DNA of 7,555 nucleotides, from assembly GCA_003661015.1 (NCBI GenBank), contig QMVI01000051.1, forward strand, positions 1-7,555, in the 5' to 3' direction. The position numbers and the translations under genes are program-made. This document shows positions 1 through 5,102 of the stretch, one piece after another. This DNA is from Methanosarcinales archaeon (GTDB lineage Archaea > Halobacteriota > Methanosarcinia > DSM-18856 > Methermicoccaceae). Under the pieces are notes generated by a model. The model searched no databases. It saw nothing but the letters and a program-made list of their open reading frames with translations, and was not told the DNA's origin. Each line of letters starts with the position of its first letter. Positions within the stretch are counted from its first letter, which is position 1.

Positions 1-35
1 TGTAGGTCTCCACTGGAACGAGCAAGCACAACCAT
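1..35 (-). CDS. Possible 5' end of a further ORF downstream of pylSc (partial)
   Basis: An ATG at 35 opens a frame reading MVVLARSSGDL before the window ends. An in-frame TTG at 50 would add five residues (LRVVI). It lies 16 bases after the pylSc stop, so it could be the next gene of the pyl operon. In Methanosarcina, pylS is followed by pylB, pylC and pylD, but these eleven residues do not match the starts of those proteins as I remember them, and no clear ribosome binding site is visible. It may be a different gene or not a gene at all. Confidence 0.25.
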   Translation of the reverse strand, partial: MVVLARSSGDL

Positions 36-51
36 GATTACGACTCTCAAT

Positions 52-897
52 TTATTTTATGTCAAGTCTCCATCCATCAAGATAAGTTAGACTTCGTGAG
101 AACCTTGCTATGTTTGCTCCCCCTTCACATGCAAGCATAAGTCTTTCGAGACCGAAACCAATTCCAGCCCACGGTTCTGTGATGTTCCAGTTCTCATCGA
201 GTTTGTGAGGACCAAATGCACCAGATGCCACCTCAATACCATTCACAACAACATCCAGACTTTCTCCATAAACTTCGGATTCCTCCCACACAAGTTCGTA
301 CTCCACCCCCACCACTTCCATGACGAGTTTTGCAATCTCCACGAGTCTCTCTTCAGCTGGTTTTTCTGGGGAAAGTTCTGCTATGTTCAGCATCGTGAAT
401 TCTTGGGTGTGGTGTGTGCCTTTGGATTCCCTTCTGAAACAGGGTCCAACCTCAAATATGGATATCGGTGGTTTCCATATGTTTTTCAACCTTGACCAGA
501 GCGTGTAGAGATTGGGAGCGAGCATCGGCCTCAGACACGTATTTCCATCAACCCAGAAAATCTGGTTCATCAGCGGATGTTCATCGTCTATGCTCATCTT
601 TTGCAGAGCCTCTTTTCTGATGAGTATCGGAGTACTCACCTCAATAAAACCATTTTTCCTCAGTTTCTCTGATATTTCGTCCTCTATTATCTTTAAATAA
701 GGTCTCCTTGAGATTCTTCTGATGATTTCGAGATTTCTCTTTGTATCAGCCACAACTTTCTTCACAATCTCCTCGAATTTTCTGTTCCTCTCCTCTTTTG
801 ATTTGAATTTCATGGATATGAAATCATCAGCACCCAACTCAACCAACCTTTGTTTCTGGGTATGTGTGAATTCAATCGTTTCTGAATAATCTTCCAA
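52..897 (-). CDS. pylSc: Pyrrolysyl-tRNA synthetase catalytic subunit (PylSc)
   Basis: This class II aminoacyl-tRNA synthetase domain charges tRNA-Pyl with pyrrolysine in the cytoplasm. The 281 residues align along their whole length with the C-terminal half of Methanosarcina PylS. Visible hallmarks are CLRPMLAPNLY (121-131), motif 2 around GPCFRRES (151-158), FTMLN (167-171), VYGESLDV (209-216), PWAG (242-245) and motif 3 GFGLER (247-252). By manual alignment to M. mazei PylS, Arg330, Asn346, Tyr384 and Trp417 are kept as R155, N171, Y210 and W243. The pocket positions Cys348 and Leu309 appear as A173 and W134. The N-terminal tRNA-binding domain is absent and is encoded by the gene just upstream. 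The start is a TTG nine bases after a GAGGGGGT ribosome binding site that overlaps the pylSn stop. The stop is TAA. Identity is very secure; the exact start is less so. Confidence 0.96.
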   Translation of the reverse strand: MEDYSETIEFTHTQKQRLVELGADDFISMKFKSKEERNRKFEEIVKKVVADTKRNLEIIRRISRRPYLKIIEDEISEKLRKNGFIEVSTPILIRKEALQKMSIDDEHPLMNQIFWVDGNTCLRPMLAPNLYTLWSRLKNIWKPPISIFEVGPCFRRESKGTHHTQEFTMLNIAELSPEKPAEERLVEIAKLVMEVVGVEYELVWEESEVYGESLDVVVNGIEVASGAFGPHKLDENWNITEPWAGIGFGLERLMLACEGGANIARFSRSLTYLDGWRLDIK

Positions 898-906
898 AAA
901 AATCAG

Positions 907-914
907 ACCCCCTC
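907..914 (-). promoter_or_regulatory. Ribosome binding site setting the TTG start of pylSc
   Basis: GAGGGGGT lies nine bases before the TTG at 897 and overlaps the TGA stop of pylSn. There is no ATG near the start of the catalytic domain, so this site is the main evidence that pylSc is translated as its own protein rather than only by readthrough from pylSn. Confidence 0.6.
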
Positions 915-1191
915 ATACCTTTCTCAACATCCTTCCACCAAATGACTTCAACCTTTCGTCGGGTATCTTACACCTCTTGCATGGTTTGTAGTACCATTTG
1001 TGTCTGAGCCATCTTGCTGCCCTCGACCTTCTCGAGTTGCTGGCTTTGAGAATCTGCCCGCATTTTGAGTGCATGATCACAGTTCTGCCTTTAAGCTCGA
1101 TACTGGTGAGTTCATGGAGTAGCCCTGACCTCGAGACCCATACCATGTATTTCTTTGCGAGTTTGAATGGTGTTTCATAGTCCTCTTTCAC
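913..1191 (-). CDS. pylSn: Pyrrolysyl-tRNA synthetase N-terminal tRNA-binding subunit (PylSn)
   Basis: This 92-residue protein matches the N-terminal domain of Methanosarcina PylS, which grips the compact body of tRNA-Pyl. Shared blocks are WVSRSGLLH (18-26), NSRRSRAARWLRH (52-64) and CKRC (71-74). The four zinc ligands known from the M. mazei domain (His24, Cys42, Cys71, Cys74) correspond to H26, C44, C71 and C74, so the zinc fold should be intact. The protein is rich in Arg and Lys, as expected for RNA binding. The start is GTG with GGTGAT just upstream (1200-1195, a short three-base gap). It begins only 20 bases after the end of pylT and ends 15 bases before pylSc, in the same frame. This implies co-transcription and a two-part enzyme. 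In Methanosarcina the domain is fused to the catalytic part, some archaea lack it, and bacteria typically carry it as a separate gene. Confidence 0.95.
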   Translation of the reverse strand: MKEDYETPFKLAKKYMVWVSRSGLLHELTSIELKGRTVIMHSKCGQILKASNSRRSRAARWLRHKWYYKPCKRCKIPDERLKSFGGRMLRKV

Positions 1192-1194
1192 ATC

Positions 1195-1200
1195 ATCACC
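1195..1200 (-). promoter_or_regulatory. Ribosome binding site of pylSn
   Basis: GGTGAT, complementary to the archaeal 16S rRNA 3' end, lies in the 20-base gap between pylT and pylSn. The three-base spacing to the GTG at 1191 is short, but no other in-frame start codon fits the domain's N-terminus. Confidence 0.5.
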
Positions 1201-1211
1201 TTTTCAAAAGG

Positions 1212-1280
1212 CGAAGGGTCCGGGAGTCAAACCCGGCTGCACGGAGTTAGAGTCCGTGTGGTCTTCCCGACCGACCCTCC
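1212..1280 (-). tRNA. pylT: tRNA-Pyl, anticodon CUA
   Basis: A 69-base amber-decoding tRNA folds by hand without any mispair except one G-U. The acceptor stem is GGAGGGT/ACCCTTC. A single C joins it to a four-pair D stem, GGTC/GACC, with the tiny loop GGGAA. One A leads to a six-pair anticodon stem, CACGGA/TCCGTG, with loop CTCTAAC; the anticodon CTA is at 1250-1248. The variable loop is only CAG, and the T arm is CCGGG-TTTGACT-CCCGG. The discriminator base is G. CC is encoded after it and then T, so the final A must be added. The short D loop, one-base acceptor/D junction, six-pair anticodon stem, three-base variable loop and non-standard T loop are the diagnostic features of tRNA-Pyl, and the anticodon-loop and T-arm sequences closely resemble the Methanosarcina molecule. 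It leads the operon with pylSn and pylSc. Confidence 0.96.
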
Positions 1281-1292
1281 TCTTGACAACCA

Positions 1293-1300
1293 TTATATAA
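1293..1300 (+). promoter_or_regulatory. TATA box of the hdrCB operon
   Basis: TTATATAA lies in the divergent gap between pylT and hdrC. Archaeal transcription usually starts about 25 bases downstream of the box centre, which would be about 1320-1326. That coincides with the ATG of hdrC at 1326 and implies a leaderless or nearly leaderless mRNA. Confidence 0.6.
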
Positions 1301-1310
1301 AGGCACTTTG

Positions 1311-1319
1311 AATATAAAA
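1311..1319 (-). promoter_or_regulatory. Possible TATA box of the pylT-pylSn-pylSc operon
   Basis: On the minus strand, TTTTATATT centres at about 1315, which predicts transcription starting near 1290, ten bases before the mature tRNA 5' end. It lies next to the oppositely directed TATA box at 1293-1300, so the two promoters would compete for, or share, a roughly 45-base region. The minus-strand reading of 1292-1302 (TTTATATAATG) is an alternative, but it would place the start inside the tRNA. Confidence 0.45.
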
Positions 1320-1325
1320 GTTTAC

Positions 1326-1745
1326 ATGAACGATGTGTGCATACATTGTGGAGTTTGTACTGCTTCATGTCCTTCTGGATGGTACACACCACTGGTTACA
1401 AGAAGGGTGGTTGGTGGAGAACTCGATACGATGGATATGGAGGATGTATGGGCATGTTTAACATGTTATCAGTGTGAAGAGAGATGTCCAAGGGAGATAA
1501 AGGTGGTTGAGCGTATAATAGAGATAAGGAACGAACTTGTCAGAGAAGGGAAAATATTTGAGTCACACAGAGAGGTTGCTCTGAAACTCATCGAGAGCGG
1601 TAGAATTGTTCCATGGAATGAAAAGAGTGGAGAACTCAGGGAGGAACTCGGGCTTCCAAGAAAGAGAGAGAAGTGTGCTGAGGAAGTCAAGACCCTTCTG
1701 GAACTCACCGGATTCGAGTCTCTTATCAGGGGTGGGAAAGATTGA
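1326..1745 (+). CDS. hdrC: CoB-CoM heterodisulfide reductase subunit C (HdrC-like)
   Basis: This iron-sulfur electron-transfer subunit of soluble heterodisulfide reductase passes electrons between the flavin subunit HdrA and the catalytic subunit HdrB. The protein of 139 residues holds two classical 4Fe-4S motifs: cysteines 5, 8, 11 and 15, the last followed by Pro, and cysteines 44, 47, 50 and 54, within WACLTCYQCEERCP. The tail has the HdrC-typical run around VPWNEKSGELREELGLP and ends TGFESLIRGG. It is shorter at the N-terminus than methanogen HdrC proteins, which carry about 30 extra residues before the first cysteine. ATG at 1326 is preferred because the TATA box at 1293-1300 places the RNA start there. 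A TTG at 1308 would add six residues but lies upstream of the expected RNA start. The TGA stop overlaps the hdrB start. No hdrA is in the window. Confidence 0.9.
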   Translation: MNDVCIHCGVCTASCPSGWYTPLVTRRVVGGELDTMDMEDVWACLTCYQCEERCPREIKVVERIIEIRNELVREGKIFESHREVALKLIESGRIVPWNEKSGELREELGLPRKREKCAEEVKTLLELTGFESLIRGGKD

Positions 1746-2611
1746 AATCATCTGATGAGTTTTCTCTCTTTCTTGGATGTATTGCCCCAAACAGATACCC
1801 TGCAATCGAGTTGTGTACAGAACTCGTACTTGAGAGGTTGGGTATAGGCTATGAGGTTATGGAAGAGGCCTCCTGTTGTCCACCTCCAGGCGTTGTCAGG
1901 TCGTTTGACGAACTCACATGGCTCACTCTCTCCGCAAGGAACCTGTCTCTTGCACAGGGCAGGGAAATAATTACGATTTGCAATGGATGTTTCTCAACGT
2001 TGAAGGAAGCGAGTGTGATGCTCAGGAATCGTGAACTCAGGGATAACATCAACCAGCACCTCAAAGCGATTGGGAGGGAATACAGGGGAGATGTTGAAGT
2101 CAAACATCTCGTTGAGATACTCTACTCCTCACTTGATAGGATAAAGGAGGTGATGGAGAGGAGGTTGAGACTTAGAGTGGGTGTTCATTACGGATGTCAT
2201 CTGACAAGACCAAGCTCGATATTGGGTGTGGACTCTCCAGAGAATCCGAGAATGCTGGACGAAATCGTTGAGGTGGTTGGAGCTGAGAGTGTTGAGTATG
2301 ATGACAAGATGCTGTGTTGTGGTGCAGGGGGCGGCGTCCGTTCATATTCCAAGGAGCTTGCCCTCACCTTCACAAGGAGAAAGCTTGAGAGTCTGAAGGA
2401 TGCGGGTGTTGACTGTGTTGTGAATTCGTGCCCATTCTGTCATCTACAGCTTGACCAGGGGCAGGCAATCCTGCGGGATGAGGGAATGGATATAGAAATA
2501 CCAGTACTCCACATCTCTCAGTTCATTGCTCTCTCATTGAATTACGATGCTGGTTTGCATCAGAATGCTGCCCCCTCGGAGAGTCTTGTTGAGAAATTAG
2601 AAAAGCTTTAA
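1742..2611 (+). CDS. hdrB: CoB-CoM heterodisulfide reductase subunit B (HdrB-like)
   Basis: This is the catalytic subunit that reduces the CoM-S-S-CoB heterodisulfide at two non-cubane 4Fe-4S clusters, the last step of methanogenesis. It also occurs in methane- and alkane-oxidising and some sulfate-reducing archaea. The 289 residues contain two complete CCG domains. The first has Cys13, Cys45-Cys46, and Cys80 with Cys83 (CNGC). The second has Cys152, Cys192-Cys193 (LCCGAGGG), and Cys230 with Cys233 (CPFC). All ten cysteines are present, so a working enzyme is expected. The start is a TTG whose last two bases lie in the hdrC TGA stop (overlap 1742-1745). A GGGGTGG ribosome binding site is about six bases upstream, and there is no early in-frame ATG. 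The overlap indicates translational coupling with hdrC. The stop is TAA. Homologous CCG-domain proteins serve other Hdr-like complexes, so the physiological disulfide is inferred. Confidence 0.92.
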   Translation: MKSSDEFSLFLGCIAPNRYPAIELCTELVLERLGIGYEVMEEASCCPPPGVVRSFDELTWLTLSARNLSLAQGREIITICNGCFSTLKEASVMLRNRELRDNINQHLKAIGREYRGDVEVKHLVEILYSSLDRIKEVMERRLRLRVGVHYGCHLTRPSSILGVDSPENPRMLDEIVEVVGAESVEYDDKMLCCGAGGGVRSYSKELALTFTRRKLESLKDAGVDCVVNSCPFCHLQLDQGQAILRDEGMDIEIPVLHISQFIALSLNYDAGLHQNAAPSESLVEKLEKL

Positions 2612-2614
2612 AAG
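2606..2614 (+). promoter_or_regulatory. Possible TATA-like box upstream of rpl15e
   Basis: GCTTTAAAA with an A-rich 5' flank overlaps the hdrB stop, about 28 bases before the rpl15e ATG. It could give rpl15e its own promoter. The gap between the genes is only 26 bases, so readthrough from hdrCB is equally possible. Confidence 0.3.
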
Positions 2615-2637
2615 TAATGACTTAAAAGGGAGTTGAG

Positions 2638-3219
2638 ATGAGGTCGATGTATTCATATGTCAGGGAGGCATGGAAGAGGCCAAAGGAAGGCTATCTCAGA
2701 ACACTTAGATGGCATAGGCTTCAGGTCTGGAGAAGAGAAGGTAGTGTTGTGAGGATAGAGAGACCAACGCGAATAGACAGAGCAAGGGCGTTGGGATATA
2801 AGGCAAAGCAAGGAATCGTAGTGGTGAGGGTGAGAGTAAGAAGGGGCGGAAGAAGAAAGTCAAGGTATGTGAGAGGTAGAAGGACAAAGAGAATGGGAAT
2901 GCACAAGATATATGGAGGAAAGAGTCTCCAGTGGATTGCTGAAGAAAGGGCTGCAAGAAAGTACAGGAACTTGGAAGTCCTCAATTCTTACTGGGTAGGT
3001 GAGGATGGAAGATACAAGTGGTATGAGGTTATTTTGGTAGACCCCCACCATCCCTCAATAATGGCTGATAAAGACCTGAACTGGATAATGAATGACAGAG
3101 GGAGAGTTTTCAGAGGAAGAACCTGTGCGGGCAGAAGGTCGAGAGGTTTACTCAAGAGGGGGAAGGGAACCGAAAAAATAAGACCTTCTATAAGAGCACA
3201 CCATGGTAGAGGGAAGTGA
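2638..3219 (+). CDS. rpl15e: Large-subunit ribosomal protein L15e
   Basis: This is a structural protein of the archaeal/eukaryotic large ribosomal subunit that binds 23S rRNA. The 193 residues are the normal archaeal length and extremely basic. Recognisable signatures are MYSYVREAWKRP near the N-terminus (4-15), the RWHRLQVWRREG stretch, the arginine-rich block around VRVRRGGRRKSRYVRGRR, VDPHHPSI, and the C-terminal end around RPSIRAHHGRGK. ATG at 2638 is chosen because archaeal homologues usually carry two or three residues before the conserved YSY, and GGGAG lies upstream. ATG at 2647 is the alternative. It ends in TGA, directly abutting the GTG start of the next gene. L15e next to the COG1325 protein and Rpp30 is part of a gene order conserved in archaea around RNA-processing machinery. 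Confidence 0.97.
   Translation: MRSMYSYVREAWKRPKEGYLRTLRWHRLQVWRREGSVVRIERPTRIDRARALGYKAKQGIVVVRVRVRRGGRRKSRYVRGRRTKRMGMHKIYGGKSLQWIAEERAARKYRNLEVLNSYWVGEDGRYKWYEVILVDPHHPSIMADKDLNWIMNDRGRVFRGRTCAGRRSRGLLKRGKGTEKIRPSIRAHHGRGK
3209..3214 (+). promoter_or_regulatory. Ribosome binding site for the GTG start of the COG1325 gene
   Basis: GAGGGA lies five bases before the GTG at 3220, at the end of rpl15e. It matters because it supports starting this gene 120 bases upstream of the first ATG of the uninterrupted frame, with the TAG at 3295 inside the coding region. Confidence 0.55.
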
Positions 3220-3672
3220 GTGAGTGGCGGGCAGGAGTTTGGGAAGGTAACAATTCTTACAACAGTCCAAGCCACAGAGAGTGTTGAAAAGGTGTAGAAA
3301 GCACTTCAACTAATTCTTCCAGAAGATACGCAGTGTGAGATGAGGAAGTACGAAGGGTACCATGGAAATCCCATTCATGTGATAGAGGTTGAGCTTGTCA
3401 AAAAGAAACAAATAAAGGAATTTATCGAGAGTTTTGTGAGAAGTTTGTCAGAAGAAGACTTGGATTTACTTTGTTCCGAACTCGATGAGAGAATGGATGA
3501 GTTTGGCGTGCTTCACATAAGAATCGGAAAGCAGGAAGCATATCTTGGAAATGTTTCATTAACGAGAGGTGCAGACTCAATTGTTATTAAGATGAAGATT
3601 CCATCCTATCCGCAGAGTAAAGAGGGGTCGTTGAGGAGAGCGAGAGAAATATTCTGTAAGGAGAAGAGGTGA
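3220..3672 (+). CDS. RNA-binding protein of the COG1325 / DUF54 (predicted exosome-associated) family, with an in-frame TAG
   Basis: This is a predicted archaeal RNA-binding protein from the exosome/RNase P gene neighbourhood; its molecular role is poorly defined. Read through a TAG at codon 26, the frame from GTG 3220 gives 150 residues, the usual family length. The N-terminal part, VTILTTVQATESVEKV then TAG then KALQLILPED, corresponds to the family's first strand and helix, including the characteristic (H/Q)ATE...KV..AL pattern. The remainder carries the conserved EGYHGNPI motif (45-52), LDERMDEFGVLHIRIGKQEAYLG, and KMKIPSYPQSKE near the end. If TAG were a stop, translation could only restart at the ATG at 3340, giving 110 residues without the first strand and helix. 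The ribosome binding site, the homology on both sides of the TAG and the unbroken frame all favour the long form, probably with pyrrolysine at residue 26. The stop is TGA. It abuts rpl15e and precedes rnp3 by 21 bases. Confidence 0.85.
3295..3297 (+). other. In-frame TAG, probable pyrrolysine codon (residue 26)
   Basis: TAG interrupts an otherwise open frame whose translation shows family homology on both sides (VEKV before, KALQL after). The position falls in the predicted first helix, where homologues as I recall them carry ordinary, often charged residues. A CUA tRNA and both parts of its synthetase are encoded 2 kb away. A sequencing error or a true nonsense mutation remains possible. Confidence 0.75.
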
Positions 3673-3693
3673 TAGGATAGAAGGATAGAAGAG
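3673..3693 (+). repeat. Short tandem-like GGATAG(A) repeat before rnp3
   Basis: The 21-base gap between the COG1325 gene and rnp3 is made of near-repeats, TAGGATAGAAGGATAGAAGAG. It is purine-rich and may act as a weak ribosome binding leader for rnp3. It may equally be simple sequence drift. Confidence 0.4.
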
Positions 3694-4419
3694 ATGAGAG
3701 AAATGCAGAGCCCCAGCACAAAATTCAACGGGTTTGCAGACCTGTGTTTGATGTCCTCTGACCTCATCGATGATGCGATTGAGATGGGGTTTGCAAGGGT
3801 GGGTGTGCTTCTGAAAGTCGATGAATTTGAGAGGATGGACGAATTGGAAAGGTCAGCAAGTGCGAATGTCAATTTTGGAATCCTCATAGAGACCGATACC
3901 GTTTCAGAAATGCACAAGATTTTGAGAATGCTTCGCCCAGCCATCACGAGGTTGAAGGGACTTGTGGCGGTGAGGGGAACGAATCCAAAAGTGAGCAGGG
4001 CTGCTCTCGAGTCCAGAGGGGTTAATATGGTCATAGAACCAAAAATGAATCACGTGCTTGCAGGAACTTCAAAGAAAAACAGTGTTGCTGTTGCACTCAC
4101 CTTAACAACGTTGTTGAGAACAAAGGGCTTGCAAAGAGTTGAAGTCATTTCAGACTACAGAATGTGTATAAAATTGTGGAGGAAATTTGGTTTTCCGCTG
4201 TTGCTTGGCAGTGGTGCCACCAACGTGTATGAGCTCAGAACTCCACAAGAGTTTGAGAGTATTGGGTCTCTTCTCTCTCTTGATAGGCATGAAGTCAGGG
4301 AAATTCTGAGTGAAACACCTAAAAAAGTCATTCAAAAAGCATCAATTGGGATATCTGGTATTGAGTTGGTACCAAAAACAGAGGATAAAAAGAAGAGGGC
4401 AACATCAGGACAAAGTTAA
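3694..4419 (+). CDS. rnp3: Ribonuclease P protein component 3 (Rpp30 homologue)
   Basis: This protein subunit of archaeal RNase P, which trims the 5' leader from precursor tRNAs, works in a pair with the Pop5 homologue Rnp2. The 241 residues show the TIM-barrel-like Rpp30 pattern: FADLCLMSSD near the start, the EMGFARVGVL strand, LIETDTVSEMHKILRMLRP, the VAVRGTNPKVSRAALESRGVNMVI segment, MNHVLAGTSKKNSVAVALTL, and SGATNVYELRTPQEFESIGSLL near the end. A charged tail of about 35 residues follows the barrel. ATG at 3694 follows a purine-rich leader; ATG at 3703 is an in-frame alternative. It ends in TAA, which overlaps the end of convergent rpiA by four bases. In many archaea rnp2 (Pop5) and psmA follow, but here they do not. 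Confidence 0.93.
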   Translation: MREMQSPSTKFNGFADLCLMSSDLIDDAIEMGFARVGVLLKVDEFERMDELERSASANVNFGILIETDTVSEMHKILRMLRPAITRLKGLVAVRGTNPKVSRAALESRGVNMVIEPKMNHVLAGTSKKNSVAVALTLTTLLRTKGLQRVEVISDYRMCIKLWRKFGFPLLLGSGATNVYELRTPQEFESIGSLLSLDRHEVREILSETPKKVIQKASIGISGIELVPKTEDKKKRATSGQS

Positions 4420-5102
4420 AGTTGAGATTTTTCGACCACTTTTGTTCCCTCTTCCGTCCCAACTATCACCACATCCACGTTTGTGAATATCCCATGCTCT
4501 ACAACTCCAGCTATGGATTTTATCTTTGTTGATAGCTCACTTGGATTTTTGATTTCACCAAAGTTTGCATCCAGTATCCACATCCCATTGTCTGTGATAA
4601 CTGGCCCATCCTTCATCATACCCATTCTCAACTCTGAGGTGCCACCAAGTGCGGATATCTCTCTCTCAACATGTTTGAGTGCTTCTGGGAGTATCTCAAT
4701 GGGAACTGGTATGTTCAGTTTGTCAGAGAGCTTGGTATCATCAACCATTATGACAAATTTTTGTGAGGAGAGCGATACAATTTTTTCACGGGTATGGGCT
4801 CCCCCCCTCCCTTTTATCACATTCAACTCGTTGTCCACTTGGTCTGCTCCATCGAATGTTATGTCGAGTTCGGGGCAAGCATTCAGATTTACAACCGGCA
4901 AATCCACTTCGAAGCACAAGAGCTGTGTGAAATGTGAGGTTGGAACACACACGAATTCCATTCCCTTATCTTTAAGTTTCTGAAGCTCGTATAAAAAAAA
5001 CTTCACGGTTGAACCAGTTCCAAGTCCTATGCGCATACCATCCTTGACCATCTCTGTGGCTTTTTTTGCAACCCTCCTTTTTTTATAGTCCTCTTTCATC
5101 AT
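4416..5102 (-). CDS. rpiA: Ribose-5-phosphate isomerase A
   Basis: This enzyme interconverts ribose 5-phosphate and ribulose 5-phosphate and supplies ribose for PRPP, nucleotide and histidine synthesis in archaea that lack a full pentose phosphate pathway. The 228 residues are normal for the family. Motifs are the phosphate-binding IGLGTGSTVKFF (25-36), VPTSHFTQ, the catalytic stretch DITFDGADQVD, then KGRGGAHTREKIV, which carries the general-base Glu, and VDDTKLSDKL. The start ATG at 5102 overlaps the hisI stop as ATGA, and a second ATG follows at once at 5099. AGGAGGT lies nine bases upstream (5118-5112). The stop is TAA. It is the last gene of the minus-strand run. The pairing with hisI makes sense because histidine synthesis consumes PRPP, though this functional link is inferred. 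Confidence 0.96.
   Translation of the reverse strand: MMKEDYKKRRVAKKATEMVKDGMRIGLGTGSTVKFFLYELQKLKDKGMEFVCVPTSHFTQLLCFEVDLPVVNLNACPELDITFDGADQVDNELNVIKGRGGAHTREKIVSLSSQKFVIMVDDTKLSDKLNIPVPIEILPEALKHVEREISALGGTSELRMGMMKDGPVITDNGMWILDANFGEIKNPSELSTKIKSIAGVVEHGIFTNVDVVIVGTEEGTKVVEKSQL

Noticed and set aside
913..915. The TGA between pylSn and pylSc as a recoded sense codon
   Set aside because: TGA ends seven other genes here at family-typical C-termini, no SECIS-like element or UGA-decoding tRNA is visible, and a ribosome binding site restarts translation just after it.
1308..1325. TTG at 1308 as the hdrC start
   Set aside because: It lies only eight bases from the TATA box, upstream of the expected RNA start, and adds no conserved residues.
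1204..1392. Minus-strand 62-residue frame across the pylT region
   Set aside because: It runs through the tRNA gene, the promoter region and the antisense of hdrC, and resembles no protein.
3340..3672. A 110-residue gene starting at ATG 3340 as the complete COG1325 protein
   Set aside because: It would lack the family's first strand and helix. Those are encoded in frame just upstream beyond the TAG, with a proper ribosome binding site at 3209-3214.
3606..4034. 142-residue minus-strand frame opposite rnp3
   Set aside because: It is an antisense shadow of a well-supported Rpp30 gene, with composition typical of an antisense frame and no recognisable domain.
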